Of a stretch of 64,000 nt of DNA, positions 47,152 through 59,698 are shown piece by piece (positions within the stretch are counted from its first letter, which is position 1; each line of letters opens with the position of its first letter). The stretch is from Aeromicrobium duanguangcaii (GTDB taxonomy: Bacteria; Actinomycetota; Actinomycetes; Propionibacteriales; Nocardioidaceae). The position numbers were made by a program, and so were the translations under genes. The notes beneath the pieces are model-generated. The model was not told the origin of the DNA. It worked only from the letters and a program-made list of their open reading frames with translations, and did not search any database. The stretch is taken from contig NZ_CP101990.1 of the NCBI RefSeq assembly GCF_024508295.1, positions 1,984,001 through 2,048,000 on the forward strand, given 5' to 3'.

Positions 47152-48195
47152 CTAGTTTTCGAGTTGGTTGATGCGGTCTTGGGCGTCGGTGAGTCCGTTG
47201 GCGTCGGTGCCGGCGACGCGGTGGAACCAGGTGATGGCTTCGTCGGTGCGTCCGGCTGCGGCGAGGGTGTCGGCGTAGGCGTAGCGGAGGCGGGTGATCC
47301 AGTCGTGGCGGCTTTTGGTGTTGAGGGGTTCGGATTCGAGGAGTTGGAGGGCGGCGTCGGTTTGGCCGAGGTCGCGGCGGGCGCCGGCGATGACGATGGT
47401 GAGTTCGGTGTTGCCGGCTTCGTCGAGGGCGGCGCGGATGGTGGGGGTGTCGTATTCGAGGGCTTTTTCGGGCCGTCCGAGGGCGCGTTCGGCGTCGGCC
47501 ATCATGGGGGCGTAGATGCCGCGGCCGGTCATGCGTTTGGCGGCGCGGAACTCGGCGAGGGCTTCGGCCCAGTTGCCCAGGGCGTAGGCGGTTTCGCCGG
47601 TGGCTTCGCGGACCAGGCCGACGCGCATGGCGCGGGCGCGGGCGGCGAGGGCGTGTTTGTGGGCGAGTTCGGGGTCTTCGTGGAGCAGGATGCCGGCCAT
47701 GACGAGGTGTCGGGCGACTTTGTCGGCGAGCTTGTCGGGCAGGCCCTGGAGCTCCTGGCGGGCGAACTTGTCGAGGTCCTTGGCCGACACGTCGTCGGGG
47801 ATCGGGGGTCCGTCGTAGGTCTTCTGCGCGTCGGAGCGGTCGGGGCCGAAGGCGCGCCGATCGCGGTTCGGGCCGCTGGTGGTGGGGCGGTTGCCGCTCG
47901 CTGAGCGCGGGCCGCCGCTGGAGCGGGGTGCGCCGGGTCGGTCGGAGTTGCGGCGGGCGCCGGAGCCGGGGGTGCGGGGGCCGCCGGTGGGCTTGGAGCC
48001 GCTGGAGGGGCGCGAGCTGCCGCCGCTGGAGGGGCGCGAGCCGGAGCCGGTGGGCTTGGAGCCGCCGCTGGAGGGGCGCGAGCCGGCGCTGCGGGATCCG
48101 CCGCTGTTGTTGGGGCGGCTGCTGCCGCCGCGGGATCCGCCGCTGTTGTTGTTGTTGTTTCGGCCTCGGCCGGCGGGGTTGCGTGATTCAGCCAT
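47152..48195 (-). CDS. TPR protein with Gly/Ser/Arg-rich N-terminus
   Basis: This 347-aa protein has residues ~6-125 made almost wholly of Gly, Ser, Arg, Pro and Asn, including a run of five Asn and repeats of RPSSGGS. Residues ~150-345 are helical TPR-like repeats (ALGNWAEALAEFRAAKR, AYADTLAAAGRTDEAITWFHRV). The N-terminus resembles RGG/SR-type RNA-binding tails. The last ~200 codons use GAA, CAA, AAA and C-ending codons, while the first ~150 use GAG, CAG and AAG like the neighbours. The TPR half fits the mycobacterial neighbour of the HAD gene (Rv1691). The ATG at 48195 has a weak GAAGGA ribosome site. Function unknown. Confidence 0.85.
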   Translation of the reverse strand: MAESRNPAGRGRNNNNNSGGSRGGSSRPNNSGGSRSAGSRPSSGGSKPTGSGSRPSSGGSSRPSSGSKPTGGPRTPGSGARRNSDRPGAPRSSGGPRSASGNRPTTSGPNRDRRAFGPDRSDAQKTYDGPPIPDDVSAKDLDKFARQELQGLPDKLADKVARHLVMAGILLHEDPELAHKHALAARARAMRVGLVREATGETAYALGNWAEALAEFRAAKRMTGRGIYAPMMADAERALGRPEKALEYDTPTIRAALDEAGNTELTIVIAGARRDLGQTDAALQLLESEPLNTKSRHDWITRLRYAYADTLAAAGRTDEAITWFHRVAGTDANGLTDAQDRINQLEN

Positions 48196-48249
48196 GTTCT
48201 CGGGTCCTTCCGCGAGGTGTGCCCTCACGATAGGGGCACAAATGCAGCA

Positions 48250-48274
48250 AGGCCGCTCCCAAAGGGAGCGGCCT
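48250..48274 (-). terminator. Terminator of the rRNA operon
   Basis: An 11-bp perfect stem (48250-48260 with 48264-48274), a 3-nt loop and a T-rich minus-strand stretch (TGCATTTGTG) lie just after 5S rRNA. Confidence 0.8.
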
Positions 48275-48287
48275 CGCGCTAATGATT

Positions 48288-48406
48288 GTCCGGCGACGTC
48301 CTACTCTCCCACACCGTCTCCAGTGCAGTACCATCGGCGCTGAAGGGCTTGACTTCCGGGTTCGGAATGTTACCGGGTATTTCCCCTTCGCCATGGTCGC
48401 CGAAAC
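48288..48406 (-). rRNA. rrf: 5S ribosomal RNA
   Basis: The minus strand reads GGCGACCATGGCGAAGGGG, ACATTCCGAACCCGGAAG and GGGAGAGTAGG, the conserved 5S helices; about 119 nt. Ends are estimated to within a few bases. It lies ~95 bp after 23S rRNA. Confidence 0.95.
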
Positions 48407-48499
48407 TCTATAGAGATATCAACAAGCCTTGGTGACTCTTTCGAGTCTGGCTCCCGATCATATCTCGGGAACCTCACAGTGGACGCGGTCAAACTTTGT

Positions 48500-53466
<4,967 letters not shown>

Positions 53467-53724
53467 ATCTCCCACACCCGAAGGCATGGTCAACATCTAG
53501 AAAATTTGATTCCTGACAAGTTATGACTGCTGACAGTCATTAGTTGTCGGAATTGTCCCTGCGGCTCCGCGCGACAACCAGATCACTTAAGACCAGATCA
53601 TCCTTCGCAGCCGCCGGGGTACTGATAATAATTCGTCGACTTTTGGCACACTGTTGAGTTCTCAAGGATCAGACGCACACCACCAGCTCAACCGTCTCCG
53701 GCAAGCCCGCAGGGCAACTCGTCT
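53467..53724 (-). other. Pre-16S leader with boxA-like sequence
   Basis: This ~250-nt leader precedes 16S. On the minus strand CCTTGAGAACTCAACAGTGTGCC (53645-53667) matches the boxA-type antitermination element conserved in actinobacterial rRNA leaders. No ORF is supported. Confidence 0.6.
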
Positions 53725-53753
53725 AATTTACATCGCCGTTGTCACCAGGTCAA
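53725..53753 (-). promoter_or_regulatory. Main rRNA promoter
   Basis: TTGACC (53748-53753) and TAAATT (53725-53730) are separated by exactly 17 bp on the minus strand, ~260 bp before 16S. A second weaker pair, TTGCCA (53898-53903) and TGTAAT (53876-53881) with a 16-bp spacer, lies ~150 bp further upstream and may be a second promoter. Confidence 0.7.
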
Positions 53754-54000
53754 ACCCGGGTCGGTCACGATGTGCGCTACGTTTTCCGCGGCCAGTCTCC
53801 GGCCCTCTCACGAGTGCCTGGCGTTAACCGCTTCGGTCTGCGCTTCGCTGCGCCGTTCGGTGCAACAAGAAGAACATTACACAGACGTTTCCAGCCATGG
53901 CAAATCGGGTCCCCGGTGTCCTGCGTCACACCTGAAATACCAGCACTTTTCGACCCCGCTGAGACCCCTGAGGCACCTGTGACTGGCCGAGCAACGACAA

Positions 54001-54048
54001 ACGGCGGCCAGCCTCCGGTCCGAGAAAAGACCGACTGCCGACCGCCGT
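54001..54048 (-). terminator. Imperfect hairpin after tyrS
   Basis: An ACGGCGG/CCGCCGT outer stem and GGTC/GACC inner stem with mismatches between (54001-54020 with 54029-54048) lie 17 bp after the tyrS stop. The rest of 53754-54000 shows only the second rRNA promoter candidate. Confidence 0.5.
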
Positions 54049-54064
54049 TGACGGAAGCGTGGGA

Positions 54065-55321
54065 TCAAACCACGCGGACGCCCGACACCGAGCGCTTGCC
54101 CTTGCGCAGGACCACCCAGCCGCCGTGCAGCAACTGGTCGCCGGAGAACGTCTGATCGGGGTCGTCGGCCCGCTCGTTGTTCACGTACGCTCCCCCGTCC
54201 GCGACGGCTCGACGCGCAGCCGACTTGGACTCGGCGAGCCCGGATGCGATCAGGGCGTCCACCAGCGTCGTGTCCGGGGAGACGTCGACTGCCCCGGCCT
54301 CGCGGAGCGCGGCCGCCAAGGTCGACTCGGGCAGGTCACGGAGCTCTCCCCGGCCGAAGAGCGCCCCGGACGCCAGCTCGGCCGCCTGCGTCTCGCTCTC
54401 GCCGTGTACGAGCGTGGTCAGCTCCGCCGCCAGCCGGCGCTGGGCGGCTCGCGCCCCCGGCCGCTGCTCGTGCTCGGCCATCAGGGCGTCCACCTCCTCG
54501 ACGGGCAGGAACGTGAACTGCTTGAGGTACTCCCCCACCTTCGAGTCCTCGGCCTGGATCCAGGACTGGTAGAACGCGTACGGGCTCATCAGGTCCGGAT
54601 CGAGCCAGATCGTGCCGGACTCGGTCTTGCCGAACTTCGTGCCGTCGGCCTTGGTGATGAGCGGCGTGGCGAGGGCGTGCACCTTGTCGCCGTCCGCACG
54701 GCGGATCAGCTCCACTCCCCCGGTGAGGTTGCCCCACTGGTCGCTGCCGCCCGTCTGCAGGACGACTCCGTGGCGCCGATGCAGCTCGAGGTAGTCCATC
54801 GACTGCAGCAGGATGTAGCTGAACTCGGTGTAGCTGATGCCCGACTCGAGCCGGCTGGCCACGACGTCGCGCGCCAGCATCCGGTTGACCGGGAAGTGCT
54901 TGCCGATGTCGCGCAGGAAGTCGACCACGGACATCGGCTGGGTCCAGTCCAGGTTGTTGACGACGGTCGCGCCGTTGTCGCCCCCGAACTCGACGAAGCG
55001 CGACACCTGGGCCCGGATCCGGTCGACCCACTCGGCGACGGTCTCCTTGGAGTTCATGACGCGCTCACCGGACTGCTTCGGATCGCCGATGAGGCCCGTC
55101 GATCCGCCCACGAGCAGCAGCGGCCGGTGCCCGGCCAGCTGCAGGCGCCGGGCGGTCAGGATCTGGAGCAGGTTGCCCACGTGCAGGCTCGGGGCCGTCG
55201 GGTCGAAGCCGACGTAATACGTGATCGGCCCCGCATCCATCTCGGCGCGCAGAGCGTCGAGGTCGGTCGAGTGCGCGATGAGTCCGCGCGCCTGCAGGTC
55301 GTCGATCACATGGTTCGTCAC
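54065..55321 (-). CDS. tyrS: Tyrosyl-tRNA synthetase
   Basis: This 418-aa class I synthetase has the HIGH-type motif HVGN (47-50), the KMSKS-type motif KFGKT (229-233) and tyrosine-recognition residues in YVGFDPTAPSLH. A C-terminal S4 domain follows (~350-410). Length is normal. The GTG at 55321 has TAACCT seven nt upstream and no ribosome site. Only 50 bp separate it from the divergent gene, so a T-box leader is excluded. Confidence 0.97.
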   Translation of the reverse strand: MTNHVIDDLQARGLIAHSTDLDALRAEMDAGPITYYVGFDPTAPSLHVGNLLQILTARRLQLAGHRPLLLVGGSTGLIGDPKQSGERVMNSKETVAEWVDRIRAQVSRFVEFGGDNGATVVNNLDWTQPMSVVDFLRDIGKHFPVNRMLARDVVASRLESGISYTEFSYILLQSMDYLELHRRHGVVLQTGGSDQWGNLTGGVELIRRADGDKVHALATPLITKADGTKFGKTESGTIWLDPDLMSPYAFYQSWIQAEDSKVGEYLKQFTFLPVEEVDALMAEHEQRPGARAAQRRLAAELTTLVHGESETQAAELASGALFGRGELRDLPESTLAAALREAGAVDVSPDTTLVDALIASGLAESKSAARRAVADGGAYVNNERADDPDQTFSGDQLLHGGWVVLRKGKRSVSGVRVV

Positions 55322-55328
55322 ACGGCCA

Positions 55329-55334
55329 AGGTTA
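55329..55334 (-). promoter_or_regulatory. Candidate -10 box, leaderless tyrS
   Basis: TAACCT lies 7 nt before the GTG at 55321. The divergent gene has its own box 26 bp away. Confidence 0.5.
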
Positions 55335-55359
55335 TCGGCGCTGGAATCGCAGCCCTCAC

Positions 55360-55365
55360 TAGGCT
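55360..55365 (+). promoter_or_regulatory. Candidate -10 box, leaderless gene at 55372
   Basis: TAGGCT lies 6 nt before the GTG at 55372, with no ribosome site. Confidence 0.5.
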
Positions 55366-55371
55366 GCGGGC

Positions 55372-56574
55372 GTGAACAGCCCCGCCGAGGTCCACGAGAT
55401 CGAGCTCGCCGCCCGTCGATCCGACGGCTCCGCGGTCGCGGCCGACGAAGTCCTCGCGTACCTGGACTCGGTCCGCGTGGCCGCCGGCGTCATCGACGGC
55501 GCCCGCCTCGGCCGCCCCGGGTTGCACACGGTGCGCATGGCGCTCACCGAGGACGAGCTGGTCCAGCGCAGCGACGGCCTGCCCGCGACGCTCCCCTGGC
55601 AGGGACTCGTCCGGTTGCTCGCCCACCGGTTCGACACGGTGGCCGTGGTCGACGACGGGGTCGTGGGACCAGATGGCCGCCACCACGGCGACGACCTGCC
55701 CGTCGAGCTCGGCGAGCTGCTCGACGAGGTGTGGCACCTGACCTCGGCGGAGGTGTCCGCGACGTCCGTGCACGTGCTGCGCACCGATCCCGACATCGAC
55801 TCGGACGCCCAGTCCATCGCGAACCGGGGCAAGGCGACCGTCGAGGTCGTCCACGTCGACGGCTTCACGCTGATCCGCGACACGATCAGCACCGATCCCG
55901 GGACCGTGGTGGACCTCGCGGCGCGATCGCAGCTCCCGGCCGTGGCCCTGCGTCGCGAGGGCGACGCCCGAGGCGCCGTCGTCCGTGTGCGGCAGGGACG
56001 CCGCGTCGTCACGTGCCACGTCGACCTCGGGGTTCCGGCCGAGCTGACGCAGGTGCGCGGCCCAGCCACGCGTGCCCTGCTGCTCGGTGGCGTCTCGGTG
56101 ACGTTCGGCTCCCGGCGCCGGCCCGACGACGCGATGCTCGAGCGGCTGCAGGCCGCCGGCACGGGCGAGACCTCGTTCGCGCACGACGTGGCCGAGGCCG
56201 TCGGCGCGCCGGTCGGGGCCGCGACCTGGCTGGAGGACGAGGTGGCCCCCGGCCCGGTCACGGTCCTCGGGCCCCTCTCCCGGCGCGAGATGCTGTCGCA
56301 GGGCGTCCGCGAGGTCGCCGACGACATGCGCGAGGAGTTCTCGCGGGACGCCCTGACGAAGGGCCCGCTCGGCGGCTTCCGGCGCTTCCTGCTGGACCAT
56401 CCCGTCGTGACGCTGCTCTACGGCCTCGCCGAGTTGGCGGTCGCGTACGCCCTCGTGGCGCTGATCGAGCCGTGGCCCGTCGTGCGCTGGATCGTCGGCG
56501 GGCTCGTGGCGATCGACGGGCTCACGAGCCTCGGGATCGGCGCGACGACGCTGCGCCGACGCGTCAGGGCTTGA
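55372..56574 (+). CDS. Unknown protein with C-terminal membrane hairpin
   Basis: This 400-aa protein is soluble for ~340 residues, then has two hydrophobic helices (VVTLLYGLAELAVAYALVAL and WIVGGLVAIDGLTSLGIGA) and a basic end (RRRVRA). No signal peptide, catalytic motif or recognised domain is visible. It is rich in Val, Asp and Arg. It is divergent from tyrS and overlaps the uspA-like gene tail to tail by 11 bp. I cannot assign a function. Confidence 0.8.
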   Translation: MNSPAEVHEIELAARRSDGSAVAADEVLAYLDSVRVAAGVIDGARLGRPGLHTVRMALTEDELVQRSDGLPATLPWQGLVRLLAHRFDTVAVVDDGVVGPDGRHHGDDLPVELGELLDEVWHLTSAEVSATSVHVLRTDPDIDSDAQSIANRGKATVEVVHVDGFTLIRDTISTDPGTVVDLAARSQLPAVALRREGDARGAVVRVRQGRRVVTCHVDLGVPAELTQVRGPATRALLLGGVSVTFGSRRRPDDAMLERLQAAGTGETSFAHDVAEAVGAPVGAATWLEDEVAPGPVTVLGPLSRREMLSQGVREVADDMREEFSRDALTKGPLGGFRRFLLDHPVVTLLYGLAELAVAYALVALIEPWPVVRWIVGGLVAIDGLTSLGIGATTLRRRVRA

Positions 56575-56944
56575 CGGCGATGACCGGCATCGGCGCGTCG
56601 AGCAGGATCATCTGCGTGACGCGGCCCATGAGCATCTTGCCGACGGGCGTGCGCTTGCGGATGCCGATGACCAGGCGATCGGCACCCGAGGCCACGGCCT
56701 CGTCGATGACCACGTCGGACACCGACAGCGACGCGGCCCGGCGGACCTCGTAGTCGATGCCCTCGAGGTCGAAGCGCTCGGTGAACTCGGAGAGGTCGAT
56801 CTCCTCCGGCTCGTCGAACTCCGGGTCGATCTCGCTGACCGTGATCAGGACGAGCTTCTCCTTGTTCGCCTCGGCCTTGGCAGCAGCCCACAGGACAGCG
56901 GCGCGTCCGTAGTCGTCCGGGCGGTACGCGACGGCGATGGTCAT
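56564..56944 (-). CDS. Universal stress protein family protein
   Basis: This 126-aa single-domain UspA-fold protein starts MTIAVAYRPDDYGRAAVLWA. The region that carries the ATP-binding GxxGx9G(S/T) motif reads GIRKRTPVGKMLMGRVTQ, so the second Gly and the last Ser are changed and ATP binding is doubtful. The ATG at 56944 has TAGTCT six nt upstream. It converges with the gene at 55372. Confidence 0.88.
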   Translation of the reverse strand: MTIAVAYRPDDYGRAAVLWAAAKAEANKEKLVLITVSEIDPEFDEPEEIDLSEFTERFDLEGIDYEVRRAASLSVSDVVIDEAVASGADRLVIGIRKRTPVGKMLMGRVTQMILLDAPMPVIAVKP

Positions 56945-56950
56945 GGAGCG

Positions 56951-56956
56951 AGACTA
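56951..56956 (-). promoter_or_regulatory. Candidate -10 box, leaderless uspA-like gene
   Basis: TAGTCT lies 6 nt before the ATG at 56944. Confidence 0.5.
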
Positions 56957-57006
56957 TCGCCGTCGCCGCGGGAATGGCGGGGTGGCTCCCCGGTGTTGTC
57001 ACGTGC

Positions 57007-57666
57007 GTGAACAACTCTTCCGCCCATCCGGTCAAGGTCGACATCTGGTCCGACATCGCGTGCCCCTGGTGCTTCATCGGGAAACGCCGGTTCGAGCGTG
57101 CCGTCGCCGACTTCGACGGGGACGTCGAGGTCGAGTTCCACAGCTTCGAGCTCGCGCCGGACACCCCGGTCGACTTCGAGGGCAGCGAGGTCGACTTCCT
57201 CGCGCACCACAAGGGCATGGACCCGGCGCAAGTCGCGCAGATGCTCCAGCAGATGACGGTGCTGGCCGCCGACGAGGGCCTGTCGTACGACTTCGACGCC
57301 CTGCGCCACACCAAGACGCTGCTGGCCCACCAGGCGCTGCACTTCGCGAAGGCGCACGGCCGCCAGAGCGAGCTGAAGGAGCGCCTGCTCTCGGCCTACT
57401 TCGAGCAGGGCCGCCACGTGGGCCGGATCGACGAGCTCGTCGAGCTGGCGAACGAGGTCGGCCTGGACGGTGACGAGCTGCGCCGCGACCTCGAGTCGGG
57501 CCGGTACGCGGCCGACGTCGACGCCGACATCGCCCAGGCACGCGCCTACGGCATCAACGGCGTGCCGTTCTTCGTCTTCGACGGTCGCCTCGGCGTGTCC
57601 GGAGCCCAGGCTCCCGAGACCTTCCGCGAGGTGCTCGACCGCGTGGTCGCGGAGGCCTCGGCATGA
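57007..57666 (+). CDS. DsbA/FrnE-family thiol-disulfide oxidoreductase
   Basis: This 219-aa thioredoxin-fold protein has the active site CPWC (Cys19, Cys22 in DIACPWCFIGKRRFE), a helical insert, and the cis-Pro segment NGVPFFVF. It has no signal peptide, so like other FrnE proteins it acts in the cytoplasm. I chose the GTG at 57007 because it starts just before the fold; an ATG at 56974 would add 11 residues. It is followed by an overlapping 42-aa gene. Confidence 0.93.
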   Translation: MNNSSAHPVKVDIWSDIACPWCFIGKRRFERAVADFDGDVEVEFHSFELAPDTPVDFEGSEVDFLAHHKGMDPAQVAQMLQQMTVLAADEGLSYDFDALRHTKTLLAHQALHFAKAHGRQSELKERLLSAYFEQGRHVGRIDELVELANEVGLDGDELRRDLESGRYAADVDADIAQARAYGINGVPFFVFDGRLGVSGAQAPETFREVLDRVVAEASA

Positions 57667-57791
57667 CCGGGCCCTTCGAGATGGTCGGCAACGACGAGGC
57701 GCCGGTCTGCGTCGACGGCGTCTGCGCGATCCCGGAGCCCTCAGCGGCCTCCGAGCCGTCGGAGCCGACCGAGGATCACGCCCGCGGGTGA
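57663..57791 (+). CDS. 42-aa protein with CVDGVC motif, coupled to the DsbA-like gene
   Basis: This small ORF starts by ATGA overlap with the oxidoreductase stop and ends 16 bp inside the convergent mpg gene. It encodes 42 residues, starting MTGPFEMVGNDEAPVCVDGVC, with an acidic Pro/Ser/Glu-rich tail. Two cysteines four residues apart could form a disulfide or bind a metal, and might serve as substrate or partner of the oxidoreductase. The overlap and codon use support translation. I do not know a family name. Confidence 0.65.
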   Translation: MTGPFEMVGNDEAPVCVDGVCAIPEPSAASEPSEPTEDHARG

Positions 57792-58324
57792 CGCCGGTAG
57801 GCGGACACCGTCGGATCGTCCTCGGCCCAGAACCGCCACGGCACATCGGCGTTGCGGCGGACGCCCACCCGCGGCCCCGCGACCAGCGTGGGCCGGTCGA
57901 CGCGCTCGCCGAGGAACACCGGCTCCGGATCGAGCAGATCCGTGCCGAGGTCCAGGCTGGTGATCCCCAGCGCCTTGGTGAGGTTGCCCGGCCCGCGGGC
58001 CAGGGCGTGGTCGGCCACCGGACCGCGCCGCTCGCGCGCCACCTCGATGCCTTCGAGGATCTCGCCGGCGCGGATCAGCACGGCTGCGGCCTGCTCGGTC
58101 GGACCCGTCACGACGTTGGCGGCGTGATGGCCGTGGATCCGGTAGACGTAGAGCCGCCACGGCGGCCCGTACATGATCTCGGAGCGCGGCGTCCGGACGA
58201 AGGCGTGTGACGCCGGGTCCTCGATCCCGCCGTACGCCTCGACCTCGGTGATGCGCGCGACGACGCCGTGGCCGTGCAGCAGTCGGCCGACCAGGTCGCG
58301 GGCGCGTTCGGTGACCTCGGGCAT
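57776..58324 (-). CDS. mpg: DNA-3-methyladenine glycosylase (AAG family)
   Basis: This 182-aa enzyme excises alkylated purines. The AAG-family motifs ITEVEAYGGIEDPASHAF (with the catalytic Glu), MYGPPWRLYVYRIHG and GPGNLTKALGI are visible. The ATG at 58324 has no clear ribosome site; GATAGT lies 8 nt upstream. In mycobacteria mpg also neighbours tyrS. Confidence 0.95.
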   Translation of the reverse strand: MPEVTERARDLVGRLLHGHGVVARITEVEAYGGIEDPASHAFVRTPRSEIMYGPPWRLYVYRIHGHHAANVVTGPTEQAAAVLIRAGEILEGIEVARERRGPVADHALARGPGNLTKALGITSLDLGTDLLDPEPVFLGERVDRPTLVAGPRVGVRRNADVPWRFWAEDDPTVSAYRRHPRA

Positions 58325-58373
58325 GGGCCCTGACTATCACGCTCGCCGGGTGACCTACCGCGCGGGAGCGTAA

Positions 58374-58389
58374 CGTGACCCACGTCACA
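58374..58389. promoter_or_regulatory. CRP/GlxR-like palindrome upstream of the first SGNH gene
   Basis: CGTGA-n6-TCACA matches the CRP-family consensus TGTGA-n6-TCACA at nine of ten positions. It lies 23 bp before the GTG at 58413, in the divergent region with mpg. Confidence 0.45.
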
Positions 58390-58412
58390 CCTGCGTCCCA
58401 CGAGGAGCCATC

Positions 58413-59609
58413 GTGCCCACTTCCCGTCGTCGTTCTGCGGCCGCCGTCGCGGCCCTCGCCCTCGCTGCCGGCCTGGTGGCCTCGACCCCGGCCACCGCCG
58501 CGGATCACCCCTCCCGAGGCCCCGGGAAAGCCCCTGTTCCGGCGGGCCGCTACGTCGCGATGGGCGACTCCTTCGTGTCGGGCCCGGGCATCGAGCGCCA
58601 GCTGGACCCCTGCGGGCGCAGCGACAGGAACTTCGTCCGGCTGGTGGCCGCCGACCTGGGCTTCAGGGCGTTCACCGACGCCAGCTGCGGCGCCGCCACG
58701 ACCAAGAACTACTCGAGTCCGCAGACGATGGGTGACTACGTCAACCCACCCCAGCTCGACGCCCTCACGCGCGACACGACCCTCGTCACCCTCGGGACGA
58801 TGGGCGGCAACGACGTGGGCCTGGTCGGCCTGGCGACGACGTGCATCGTCCGCGGGTGCAGCACCCTGCCGCCCGAGCCCTACCAAGCGGCCATCGACGC
58901 CCTCGTTCCCGTCTATCGCCAGGTGATCCGCGAGGTCCGCCGCCGGGCGCCTCGCGCCGACATCGTCGCCGTCGGATACGGGACGTACGTGCCCCGCGAG
59001 ACCTGCGCCGCCCTGGGCAACGCCACCGCCGCGGACCTGGAGTACCTCCAGGGAATGATCGACCGCCTCAGTGACACGATCGGGAAGGTCGCCAAGGAGC
59101 AGCGCATCGCCTTCGTGGACATGCGGCTGGTGAAGGGCTGGCGGGAGCACACGGCGTGCGCCGACCCCGCCGACCAGTGGGTCCGGGGCCTGAACGGCTA
59201 CGGCGACGGCATCGCCCTGCACCCGTCGACCGCCGGCATGGTGCAGATGGCCAACCAGACGCTCAAGACGGTCCGCCCGATCGTCACGGCACGGCGGGCG
59301 GCGGAGCGCAGGGTGGCCTCGGCGGCCGCCAGCGTGCGCGTGCGCGCCGTCTGCCACGGACCGCGCCGGAACCCGCGGGTCACGATCCGCACCACCGGCG
59401 GCCACGGGCTGATCGCGGCGGCACGGTTCCGGGTGGGACGCCAGTGGGTCGGCGCGGACCAACGGGCGCCGTTCGCCGTGACGCGCTCTGCGCGGTCGCT
59501 GCGGACCGCTCGGGCGAAGGGCCCGGTGCGGGCCACGGCCATGGTCCGGAGCGGGAAGGTCGTCCGCGTCGCGAAGGCCACGACGAAACGCCCGTGGTGC
59601 CTGCGCTGA
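58413..59609 (+). CDS. Secreted SGNH/GDSL hydrolase (copy 1)
   Basis: This 398-aa secreted esterase-like enzyme has a signal peptide (ends TPATAA, ~30). Catalytic blocks are GDSFVSGPG (Ser53), GGND and ALHPS (His). Substrates of this family are lipids or acylated polymers. The last ~100 residues form a basic domain (RVRAVCHGPRRNPRVTIRTTGG) with two cysteines, shared with the next gene. The GTG at 58413 has GAGGAG upstream. Confidence 0.93.
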   Translation: MPTSRRRSAAAVAALALAAGLVASTPATAADHPSRGPGKAPVPAGRYVAMGDSFVSGPGIERQLDPCGRSDRNFVRLVAADLGFRAFTDASCGAATTKNYSSPQTMGDYVNPPQLDALTRDTTLVTLGTMGGNDVGLVGLATTCIVRGCSTLPPEPYQAAIDALVPVYRQVIREVRRRAPRADIVAVGYGTYVPRETCAALGNATAADLEYLQGMIDRLSDTIGKVAKEQRIAFVDMRLVKGWREHTACADPADQWVRGLNGYGDGIALHPSTAGMVQMANQTLKTVRPIVTARRAAERRVASAAASVRVRAVCHGPRRNPRVTIRTTGGHGLIAAARFRVGRQWVGADQRAPFAVTRSARSLRTARAKGPVRATAMVRSGKVVRVAKATTKRPWCLR

Positions 59610-59698
59610 GCCGGCCGGTCAGTTCGCTCATTTACCTCCAGTAACAGTCGCCACATTGGTAGCCTTGGGTCACAGTCGCGTGACTCGAGGGAGGCGAC

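Noticed and set aside
53638-53647. CGACTTTTGG in the rRNA leader as another copy of the repeat at 1663-1705
   Set aside because: Only ten bases match, with no palindrome around them; likely chance.
55322-55371. T-box leader for tyrS
   Set aside because: Only 50 bp separate tyrS from the divergent gene and the start looks leaderless.
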